DNA of 64,000 bases, from positions 62,001 to 126,000 of the forward strand of contig JBMNRC010000001.1 of the NCBI GenBank assembly GCA_050944455.1, read 5' to 3'. Shown piece by piece: positions 8,893 to 15,974 of the stretch; the first letter of the stretch is position 1, and every line of letters begins with the position of its first letter. Origin of the DNA: Anthropogastromicrobium sp050944455 (lineage in GTDB: Bacteria > Bacillota > Clostridia > Lachnospirales > Lachnospiraceae). A model generated the notes under the pieces. It ran no database searches, was not told the DNA's origin, and saw only the letters and a list, made by a program, of their open reading frames with translations. Made by a program: the position numbers and the translations under genes.

Positions 8893-9189
8893 TCAGCTTT
8901 CGCTTTCGGTCACCGTTCCCTCCGTAAGCCCGGGGAGGCCGGTCCAGAGGCGGAGTTTTTCATAATCAGGGTCGGATTTCCCCAGTTCATCCGCGAAGTC
9001 GGCGGCGATGCGCAGGCGCGCGGCGCTGCTGTGGATTTCACAGGGTTCGGGATCGTTGAAGTAGCGGATGCTCGCGTCAAGAATCGCCTGGCCGGTCAGG
9101 GGGAGTTCCGCCAGGGGACCGTCGTAAAGCACCCGGTCTCCGGACTTCAGCGTCAGGGTGCGGATCTTTTTCCGCTTTTTTTTCAGCAT
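8893..9189 (-). CDS. Small hypothetical protein, 98 residues
   Basis: I do not recognise this protein. It begins with a strongly basic stretch (MLKKKRKKIRTLTLK), then reads as a compact soluble domain with LYDGPLAELPLTGQAIL and FNDPEPCEIHSSAARLRIA. It has no membrane segment. A GGAAGG-like site lies 16 or more bases upstream of the ATG, so translation may be weak. It precedes the GH13 gene on the same strand with a 136-base gap that has no clear promoter or terminator; they may be co-transcribed. Coding status rests on frame length, GC-biased codon use and a domain-like sequence. Confidence 0.55.
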   Translation of the reverse strand: MLKKKRKKIRTLTLKSGDRVLYDGPLAELPLTGQAILDASIRYFNDPEPCEIHSSAARLRIAADFADELGKSDPDYEKLRLWTGLPGLTEGTVTESES

Positions 9190-9213
9190 AGTGCAGCAGG
9201 TTTTTTCCTTCCC

Positions 9214-9256
9214 GCCCGGAAGGCGGAGAACAGAGTCTCCGCTTCCGGGCTTTTCT
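9214..9256 (+). terminator. Intrinsic-terminator-like hairpin in the leader of the 98-residue gene
   Basis: GCCCGGAAGGCGGAGA (9214-9229) pairs with TCTCCGCTTCCGGGC (9236-9250), one bulged G, followed by TTTTCT on the + strand. The orientation is + strand although both neighbouring genes to the left are on the minus strand, so it would stop antisense read-through, or act as a 5' leader hairpin for the minus-strand gene. Confidence 0.6.
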
Positions 9257-9822
9257 ATTCCCGAAGTATATCATAACTTTACCGAAAGAAACAGCACGCG
9301 GAGGAGGAGTTTCCCGACGGAATTCTGAATATTCCGGAGAACGCGGATCAGGTTTGCGCCAAAGGGAAATGAGAACGAAGCTCGGAGACCGGACGGGAAC
9401 CTGCCGCCTGAAGCCAGACCTGCTGCTTTAAGCCAGAGCCCGCTGGCGGAGGACTGGTCCTGCCGTTTGAGGGCAGGCCTTCCGAACTGAAAAGCGGAAG
9501 GTGAAATGACCGCGCGGGCGGATATACAGTTTATCATGATAAACATTAAACAATTTTGTCAGCGGCGGGGGAATCATTGTCAGCGGAAAAAGTATGTCAG
9601 CAGCAGAGAGACATTGTCAGCAGCAGGGTATTTTTGTACTCTGCCGCGGTTAATGTCAGTAATATTGCGGTCTGCCGCGCATCGGACAGCCATACTGCTT
9701 TCGGCAGAGCGTTTTCGTGTAACACAGTAAGTTCTATACATTTTGGCAGACGAATTATAGCGGGTTTACTCAATTTTCCGGTCAATAGATGAATAAACTG
9801 GACAAATTGAAGAATTTTTTTC
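9257..9822. other. Gene-poor divergent region upstream of the fucoside locus
   Basis: No credible gene was found here; short open frames lack ribosome-binding sites and recognisable sequence. The left half is GC-rich with a degenerate 19-nt tandem repeat (CCTGCYGCYTKAAGCCAGA at 9400-9418 and 9419-9437). The right half (about 9530-9820) is clearly AT-richer than the rest of the window and holds the TGTCAGC boxes listed separately. Confidence 0.6.
9557..9660 (+). promoter_or_regulatory. Five TGTCAG boxes, possible operator array
   Basis: TGTCAGCGG at 9557 and 9578, TGTCAGCAG at 9595 and 9615, and TGTCAGT at 9654 are all in the same orientation. Start-to-start spacings are 21, 17, 20 and 39 bases, near one or two times two helical turns. 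They lie about 170-290 bases before the promoter of the solute-binding protein. Operator function is inferred; no regulator gene is in the window. Confidence 0.45.
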
Positions 9823-9851
9823 TTGCATTGGCTTCAGATTCGTGATATATA
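9823..9851 (+). promoter_or_regulatory. SigA-type promoter of the solute-binding protein gene
   Basis: TTGCAT (9823-9828), a 17-base spacer and TATATA (9846-9851) form a good housekeeping promoter in an AT-rich stretch. The expected transcript start near 9858 gives a leader of about 40 bases before the ATG at 9898. Confidence 0.65.
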
Positions 9852-9897
9852 TATCTCAACACCGGTGCTTTTCGTCGCAACTTATAAAGGAGGAAAA

Positions 9898-11583
9898 ATG
9901 AGAAAATTCAAAACCGCAATGGCAGTACTGTGTGCTGCCGCAATGGTCATTCCGTCCGGCGCCGCGTTCGCTGACGAAGCAGCTGATGACGGCGGCGCGA
10001 GCGAGCTGACAGAAGTCGGAACCTACCCGATTTATGATGGTGACGAACCGCTTTCCTTCACCATGTTCCGTCTTTCGATGCCCAATGTCGAAGACTTCGC
10101 GACCAACGATTTCACGAAGTACATGGAAGACCTCACGAACATCCACTTTGATTTCGAGACCGGCACGCGTGACGACCGCACCGAGAAAATCAACATGGAG
10201 TTCAACACCGGAACTTATCCGGACTGCATCATGTATGTTTCCGTCGACCAGGCCCAGTGGGGCGTCGACGAGGGCATCCTGATCCAGCTGGACGACCTGA
10301 TCTACGAGAACATGCCGAACTACGTCGAGAAGATGGGTGACTACATCGATTCCACCAGGGCGGCGGACGGCCATATCTACGCGATCGCCGGATTCAACGA
10401 CTGCTACCACTGCTCGTTCGGCCGCAAGATGTGGGTAAACACAGAATATCTGGATGAGCTCGGCGTGGAAGTCCCGACAACGACCGACGAATTCTACGAC
10501 GTCTGCAAGAAGTTCCTCGAAAAGTATCCGGACAAGATCGCGATCGGCGGCGCTAACTCCGGCTGGTATGTCGATTTCACGGCATGGCTGATGAACGCTT
10601 TCCAGTTTGATCCGGGCCAGAGCCAGGATTACGACGTCAAGATCGCTGTCGATACCGACGGCAACATCGTCGAGACCGCGAACACCGACGCTTACCGCGA
10701 AGGCCTGAAGTACCTGAGATCCCTGTATGATCTCGGCGCGATCTACGACGGCGACTTCACGCAGGACGCAGAGACCCTCCGCAACATCATGAACCAGGAA
10801 GACGAGCCGGTTCTGTTCGTTCCGTTCGGAACCATTTCCGACGGCATCGACGCCGAGTCCAACAACGAGCTGTACCGCAAGTACCAGTGCATCGCGCCTC
10901 TGGCAGGCCCGGACGGCACGCAGTACACCACATGGTTCAAGTATGACGCGGTGGAAGAGGGCAGCTTCAGCATCACCGACAAGTGCACCAATCCGGCAGC
11001 TCTGCTCCGCTGGGTTGACTACTTCTTCTCTGAGAAAGGTGATATCTCCTCTCAGTTCGGCGCTGACGAAGGCGTTGACTGGGTATGGGAGCCGAACGAC
11101 GGATCTGTCGGCCTGAACGGCGAGCCGGCTCTTTACAAGATCTCCGACGAGGCTCAGTATTCCTCCGAAGCCCAGAACCACGACTGGCAGGACGTCGTCA
11201 TCCGCTACGCACCGGCTGACTATCGTCTCGGACAGGCTACCGATCCGGATATCGATACCGGAACATCGGCCGGACTGGAGAAACTCCTGTACGACGCGTC
11301 CGTCATGATGGAGCCGTACAAGCAGGATCCGGAGAAGGGCGACCTTGACGTTCTTCCGTACCTGAAGCTGACGGCCGACGAGGCCAGCGATATCTCCACC
11401 ATCGGCGTGGAAGTTGAAAACTACATTGCTTCCAGCAAGGTCAACTTCATCACCGGCGAGTGGGATATCAACGACGACGCCGCATGGCAGTCCTATCTGG
11501 ACGGACTTGAGAACTCCGGTCTGCAGACTCTGCTTGATACTTATCAGACCGCTTACGACAGATCAAACGGAGCTTCTGAATAA
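9898..11583 (+). CDS. LplA-type extracellular solute-binding protein of an oligosaccharide ABC importer
   Basis: A 561-residue family-1 solute-binding protein of the LplA/YtcQ type found with LplB/YtcP permeases. The ATG at 9898 follows AAAGGAGG with proper spacing; the frame is open further upstream but that part overlaps the promoter. Residues 1-26 form a signal peptide ending GAAFA before DEAADD. Conserved features include NTGTYPDCIMYVS, KMWVNTEYLDELG near residue 180, and VEVPTTTDEFYDVCKKF. Unusually for a Firmicute binding protein, there is no LxxC lipobox at the signal end (the only early Cys, C12, is within the hydrophobic core). Ligand is inferred to be a fucosylated oligosaccharide from the downstream GH29 and FucI. 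Confidence 0.85.
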   Translation: MRKFKTAMAVLCAAAMVIPSGAAFADEAADDGGASELTEVGTYPIYDGDEPLSFTMFRLSMPNVEDFATNDFTKYMEDLTNIHFDFETGTRDDRTEKINMEFNTGTYPDCIMYVSVDQAQWGVDEGILIQLDDLIYENMPNYVEKMGDYIDSTRAADGHIYAIAGFNDCYHCSFGRKMWVNTEYLDELGVEVPTTTDEFYDVCKKFLEKYPDKIAIGGANSGWYVDFTAWLMNAFQFDPGQSQDYDVKIAVDTDGNIVETANTDAYREGLKYLRSLYDLGAIYDGDFTQDAETLRNIMNQEDEPVLFVPFGTISDGIDAESNNELYRKYQCIAPLAGPDGTQYTTWFKYDAVEEGSFSITDKCTNPAALLRWVDYFFSEKGDISSQFGADEGVDWVWEPNDGSVGLNGEPALYKISDEAQYSSEAQNHDWQDVVIRYAPADYRLGQATDPDIDTGTSAGLEKLLYDASVMMEPYKQDPEKGDLDVLPYLKLTADEASDISTIGVEVENYIASSKVNFITGEWDINDDAAWQSYLDGLENSGLQTLLDTYQTAYDRSNGASE

Positions 11584-11898
11584 TCATAATCTGCTGAAAC
11601 CGGAACATTTTATCCGAAAAACGGGTTTCAAAAGGGAAAGGGGACCTGCCTGTGTTATGCAGGCAGGTCCCCTTTGATGTAAAGCGCAATTTGCTGCGCA
11701 TGTTTTCTGAGGCACGATTTTTCAGGCTGGACAATACGGCAGTGAGCCGTGCGCAAAACCGGGGCTTCCGGTTTTGCCCAGGGCTCATTGCCGGGTTAAC
11801 AGACAGAAGACGGCGGTCTGCGCTCAGCCCGCGGGGCGGCGCTTCATCCCGGGCCGCAGCCGGGAACGCCGGTGCTGAAAAACGAAGGAGGAGAAGGT
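11584..11898. other. Gap between binding protein and permease with two strong hairpins
   Basis: Hairpin 1 at 11637-11675 is a perfect 16-bp stem (AAAGGGGACCTGCCTG with its complement, 7-base loop) and only three U residues after it. Hairpin 2 at 11753-11777 is a perfect 10-bp stem (GCAAAACCGG) whose outer flanks (about 11740-11790) also pair. No gene is seen. The arrangement suits partial termination or mRNA stabilisation so that the binding protein is made in excess over the permeases. Confidence 0.65.
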
Positions 11899-12852
11899 AT
11901 GGCAGAAAATAAGAGCGGTACCGTGCCGGCGGCAGCCGGGAAAAAGAAGAGAAAGAAAAAGCTGGGAAGCAGCTACAACTGGCAGTTCTGGGCGATCATC
12001 GCCCTTCCGATGATTTACGCCTTCATTTTCGCGTATATTCCGATGGGCGGAATTATCATGGCGTTTGAGGATTATTCCCCGAGAAAGGGCATTTTCGGCA
12101 GCGAGTGGGTCGGCCTCAAGTATTTCCGCCAGCTTTTTACCACCCCGTCAAGCTCGAGAATCATCATTAATACGCTGCGGCTCGGCGTCTACAGCCTGCT
12201 GGTCAATTTCCCGCTTCCGATCATTCTGGCGATCTGCCTGAACGAGATGAGAAGCCAGAGATACAAGAAATTCATTCAGATGGTCACCTACGCGCCTTAC
12301 TTCATCTCCACGGTCGTCCTCGTCGGTATGATGATGAAGAGCATGGACCTGCGCACCGGTATCTTCAACACGGTGCTGAAGGCGCTCGGGTTTGAGCCCG
12401 TCAATTTCTTCGGCGAGGCCAGCCTGTTCCCGTCCCTGTACGTGTGGAGCACTCTGTGGCAGACGGCAGGCTATTCCTCGATCATTTACATCGCCGCGTT
12501 GGCCGGCGTGAACCCTGAACTGCAGGAAGCGGCTATCGTCGACGGCGCTTCCCGCTTCCAGAGAATCATCCATGTCGACCTCCCGTCGATCGCGCCGACG
12601 ATTATCACCATGCTGATTTTCAACTCCGCCAGCGTCATCAACATCGGCTTCGACAAGGTCTACCTGATGCAGAATGATATCAACATCAGCACTTCCGAGG
12701 TCATTTCCACCTTTGTCTACAAAGTCGGCCTTACGCAGGGCCAGTTCGGGTTCTCCACCGCCGCCGGCCTGTTCCAGTCGGTGATCAGCTTCGGGCTGCT
12801 TGTCATCGTGAACTTCATCTGCAAGCGGCTGACGGACACCAGTCTCTGGTAA
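11899..12852 (+). CDS. ABC sugar permease, LplB/YteP family
   Basis: A 317-residue inner-membrane permease of the importer served by the preceding binding protein. The ATG at 11899 follows GAAGGAGGAG; an upstream in-frame start is poorer. A Lys-rich cytoplasmic N-terminus (KKKRKKKLG) precedes about six membrane helices. The ATPase-docking EAA loop is EAAIVDGASRFQRIIHVDLP, typical of this subfamily. No ATPase gene is nearby, as usual for this transporter class, which uses a shared MsmX-type ATPase encoded elsewhere. Confidence 0.92.
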   Translation: MAENKSGTVPAAAGKKKRKKKLGSSYNWQFWAIIALPMIYAFIFAYIPMGGIIMAFEDYSPRKGIFGSEWVGLKYFRQLFTTPSSSRIIINTLRLGVYSLLVNFPLPIILAICLNEMRSQRYKKFIQMVTYAPYFISTVVLVGMMMKSMDLRTGIFNTVLKALGFEPVNFFGEASLFPSLYVWSTLWQTAGYSSIIYIAALAGVNPELQEAAIVDGASRFQRIIHVDLPSIAPTIITMLIFNSASVINIGFDKVYLMQNDINISTSEVISTFVYKVGLTQGQFGFSTAAGLFQSVISFGLLVIVNFICKRLTDTSLW

Positions 12853-12868
12853 TGAGAGGAGGGAGAAA

Positions 12869-13822
12869 ATGAACAAAGAAGAAAAAGCGGCGCAGAGAGC
12901 CGCTGTCAGAGCCGGAAAAGGAAAGCGGTTCCACGCGTTCAGGAGCGAGAGCACGGGAGAGAAAATCGGCACGATCCTGCTGTATTTCTTCATGACGCTG
13001 ATCGTTCTGATTGTTCTCCTTCCGGTACTGAACATCATCGCGTGTTCCTTCTCGGCCCCGCAGGCCGTGATTTCGGGAAAGGTCGGCCTGTGGCCGGTCG
13101 ATCCGACGCTCAGGGGCTATGAGGCTGTGTTCAATTACAAAAAGTTCTGGATAGGACTCAGGAACTCCATTTTTTATACGGTAGTGGGCACGTTCGTCAA
13201 CATCGTGATGACGGTTCTGTGCGCCTACCCGCTGTCCCGCAAGGAATTTACCGCGAGAAACAAAATCTCGATGTATTTCGTCTTCACCATGTATTTCTCC
13301 GGCGGCCTTGTCCCGACATTCCTGGTGATCACGAAACTCGGTCTTGTGGACACGATCTGGGCGATGATCATCCCGGTGGCCATGTCCTCCTACAACATGA
13401 TCATCTGCCGCACGTACATGGTCAACTCCATCCCGGACGAACTGTACGAGGCCGCGGAGCTCGACGGATGCACGCCTTTCCAGTACATGATCCGGGTCGT
13501 TGTCCCGCTGTGCAAGCCGATCCTGGCCGTCCTGGTCCTGTACTATGCCGTCGGCCACTGGAATTCCTACCAGGACGCGATGTTCTATTTAAAGAGCGAA
13601 CAGCTGATGCCGTTGCAGATTATCCTTCGCGAAATCCTGATCATGAGCGACGTCGACGTCACCATGATGGGAAGCGCCGATGCCCTGGCAAGGCAGAGAG
13701 GCCTCAAGGACCTGCTGCAGTACAGCCTGATCGTGGTTTCCTCGCTTCCTGTCATGATTATCTATCCGTTTGTGCAGAAGTATTTTGTCAAGGGCGTTAT
13801 GATCGGCGCGGTCAAGGGCTGA
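12869..13822 (+). CDS. ABC sugar permease, YtcP/LplC family
   Basis: A 317-residue second permease subunit of the same importer. It has a basic N-terminus, six predicted membrane helices, and the EAA-type loop EAAELDGCTPFQYMIRVVVP. The chain ends YPFVQKYFVKGVMIGAVKG, the characteristic C-terminus of the YtcP/LplC group. It begins 17 bases after lplB-like with a strong GAGGAGGGAG ribosome-binding site, so the two are co-translated. GH29 follows after 33 bases. Confidence 0.92.
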   Translation: MNKEEKAAQRAAVRAGKGKRFHAFRSESTGEKIGTILLYFFMTLIVLIVLLPVLNIIACSFSAPQAVISGKVGLWPVDPTLRGYEAVFNYKKFWIGLRNSIFYTVVGTFVNIVMTVLCAYPLSRKEFTARNKISMYFVFTMYFSGGLVPTFLVITKLGLVDTIWAMIIPVAMSSYNMIICRTYMVNSIPDELYEAAELDGCTPFQYMIRVVVPLCKPILAVLVLYYAVGHWNSYQDAMFYLKSEQLMPLQIILREILIMSDVDVTMMGSADALARQRGLKDLLQYSLIVVSSLPVMIIYPFVQKYFVKGVMIGAVKG

Positions 13823-13855
13823 GACAGCCTGTCATTCCGCAGAAAGGAGATTTTT

Positions 13856-15166
13856 ATGTACCAGTTCAACCGGGAAGAGTATAACCGCCGCATGCAGTGG
13901 TACGTGCACGACCGCTTCGGCATGTTCATCCACTGGGGCCTCTATTCCATACCGGCCAGGGGCGAGTGGGTCCGCAGCGTGGAGCAGATTCCCAAAGAAG
14001 ACTACATGAAGTATTTCTACGAGTTCAACCCGAAGAATTACGATCCGCGCGCGTGGGCCCATGCCGCAAAGGAAGCCGGCATGAAGTACATGGTTCTGAC
14101 GGCCAAGCACCACGACGGCTTCTGCCTGTTTGACAGCCAGTACACGGATTTCAAGTCCACCAACACGAAATGCGGCCGCGACCTGGTCCGCGAATATGTC
14201 GACGCGGTGCGCGCCGAGGGCCTGAAGGTCGGCCTGTATTATTCGCTGCTGGACTGGTATCATGACGATTACCCGCACTACGGGGACCGCAACCACCCGA
14301 TGCGCAATAACCCGGCGTACGGCAATGAAAACCGCGACTGGAACCGTTATCTCACCTATATGCACAATCAGGTGAGGGAACTGTGCACCAACTACGGAAA
14401 AATCGACATCCTGTGGTTTGATTTCTCCTACGACGACATGCGCGGCGAAAAGTGGGGAGCCACGGAACTCGTGAACATGGTCCGGGAACTCCAGCCGGGC
14501 ATCATCATCGACAACCGCCTGGAGGCCAGCGGGGAAGGTTACGGCTCGCTGGCAACGGGAAACCCGAAGCCTTACCACGGCGATTTCGTGAGCCCGGAGC
14601 AGATCATTCCGCCGGACGGGGTGCGCGATGTCAACGGGGAGCCGATGGTGTGGGAATCGTGCATCACCATGAACAACAACTGGGGCTACAACGCCATCGA
14701 CCATTTCTTCAAGCCGGCTCCGATGATCATCAAAAAGCTCGTGGAGTGCGTCTCCAAGGGAGGAAACCTGCTGCTGAACGTCGGCCCTGACTCCAACGGG
14801 AACATCCCGAAGGAATCGCAGGAGATTCTGTCGCAGGTCGGCTCCTGGATGAAGCAGAACTCCGAGAGCATCTACGGATGCGGGCGCTCCAGCCTGCCGA
14901 AGCCTGACTACGGCCGCGTTACGCAGAACGGGAACACGCTGTATTTCCATATGTTCGAGAACACGATGGGTGCGGTTCCGCTGATCGGCGTGAAACCGGG
15001 CAGCGTGGAATACGTTCGCAGGCTGTTCGACGGCAGCGAGGTGCCGGTTTCCCACAGCTGGACGCATTCCGACTACCCGAATATCTGCTTTGTGGATCTC
15101 GGGCCGGATCCGGTGCTTCCGGATCCCGTGGACACGGTGCTGAAGGTGAAACTGAAGGATGAGTGA
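13856..15166 (+). CDS. Alpha-L-fucosidase, glycoside hydrolase family 29
   Basis: A 436-residue retaining fucosidase. Family landmarks are RFGMFIHWGLYSIPARGEW near the N-terminus, KYMVLTAKHHDGFCLFDS (78-94) with the substrate-contacting histidines, and the likely nucleophile D189 in IDILWFDFSYDD. There is no signal peptide, so it acts on fucosylated saccharides after import. It sits in the permease transcript after AGAAAGGAG and overlaps the cutC start by 8 bases. Linkage specificity (alpha-1,2/3/4/6) cannot be read from the sequence. Confidence 0.93.
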   Translation: MYQFNREEYNRRMQWYVHDRFGMFIHWGLYSIPARGEWVRSVEQIPKEDYMKYFYEFNPKNYDPRAWAHAAKEAGMKYMVLTAKHHDGFCLFDSQYTDFKSTNTKCGRDLVREYVDAVRAEGLKVGLYYSLLDWYHDDYPHYGDRNHPMRNNPAYGNENRDWNRYLTYMHNQVRELCTNYGKIDILWFDFSYDDMRGEKWGATELVNMVRELQPGIIIDNRLEASGEGYGSLATGNPKPYHGDFVSPEQIIPPDGVRDVNGEPMVWESCITMNNNWGYNAIDHFFKPAPMIIKKLVECVSKGGNLLLNVGPDSNGNIPKESQEILSQVGSWMKQNSESIYGCGRSSLPKPDYGRVTQNGNTLYFHMFENTMGAVPLIGVKPGSVEYVRRLFDGSEVPVSHSWTHSDYPNICFVDLGPDPVLPDPVDTVLKVKLKDE

Positions 15167-15947
15167 AAGACAGGGGATTATGGACAGGCTTCAGCTTGAA
15201 GTATGTGTCGACAGTATCGGGTCGGCCGTCTCCGCCGCTCGCGGCGGAGCCGACCGGCTCGAACTGTGTTCGGACCTGGTTGTCGGCGGGACGACGCCCG
15301 GGGCGGTTCTGTTCCGCGAAGTCCGCCGTCGCGTGCCGGTCCCGATCCGCGTGCTGATCCGCCCGCGGTTCGGGGATTTCTGCTACACGGAGGAAGAGTT
15401 CTGCGTGATCCTCGGCGATATCCGCCTTTTCAGGGATCTGGGAGCGGACGCCGTTGTGATCGGTTTTCTGAATCCCGACGGAACATTCTGCCGCGAACAG
15501 ATGGAGCAGGCGGCAGAGGCGGCGGGAACGATGGAGATTACCTGCCACCGCGCGTTTGACATGTGCCGGGATCCCCGTGAAGGCCTTGAATTTCTGAAGA
15601 CTCTCGGGATCGGGACCGTGCTGACTTCCGGGCAGAAGAATAATGTTACGGATGGGTCGGACCTTCTGGCGGAGCTCGTGAAGCAGTCGGAAGGCCGGAT
15701 CGCCGTGATGCCGGGCGGCGGAGTGAACGCGGAAGTGCTGAAAACGCTGGTGCCGAAAGTGCGGGCCGGGATTTACCACATGTCCGGGAAAAAGGTTGTG
15801 GACAGCCGCATGAAGTGGCGCAGCCGGGACGTCTCGATGGGGCTCCCGTCCCTGTCGGAGTATGAGATCTGGCAGACGGACGAAGACAAAGTGCGGGAAG
15901 CCCGGGAGGTACTGGATTCCTTTGCGGACTTCAGGGCGTGTCCCTGA
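15159..15947 (+). CDS. cutC: CutC family TIM-barrel protein
   Basis: A 262-residue cytoplasmic TIM-barrel protein of the CutC family. Signature segments are LEVCVDSIGSAVSAARGGAD, RLELCSDLVVGGTTPG and VLIRPRFGDFCYTEEE, followed by VMPGGGVNAE. The name comes from copper homeostasis in E. coli, but that role has been questioned and many Firmicute members lie in sugar operons. Here it is between a fucosidase and a transglutaminase-like protein, which favours a role in sugar metabolism; this is inference. The ATG at 15180 after GACAGGGG is an alternative start. Confidence 0.9.
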   Translation: MSERQGIMDRLQLEVCVDSIGSAVSAARGGADRLELCSDLVVGGTTPGAVLFREVRRRVPVPIRVLIRPRFGDFCYTEEEFCVILGDIRLFRDLGADAVVIGFLNPDGTFCREQMEQAAEAAGTMEITCHRAFDMCRDPREGLEFLKTLGIGTVLTSGQKNNVTDGSDLLAELVKQSEGRIAVMPGGGVNAEVLKTLVPKVRAGIYHMSGKKVVDSRMKWRSRDVSMGLPSLSEYEIWQTDEDKVREAREVLDSFADFRACP

Positions 15948-15974
15948 ATGCCGGGGAGCGGAGGACGAAAACAG

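Noticed and set aside
9557..9660. TGTCAGC repeats considered as a CRISPR array
   Set aside because: Repeats are only 7-9 bases long with irregular 8-30 base gaps, and there are no cas genes.
9823..9897. Upstream start of the solute-binding protein frame
   Set aside because: That segment contains the promoter; the ATG at 9898 has an ideal ribosome-binding site and begins a normal signal peptide.
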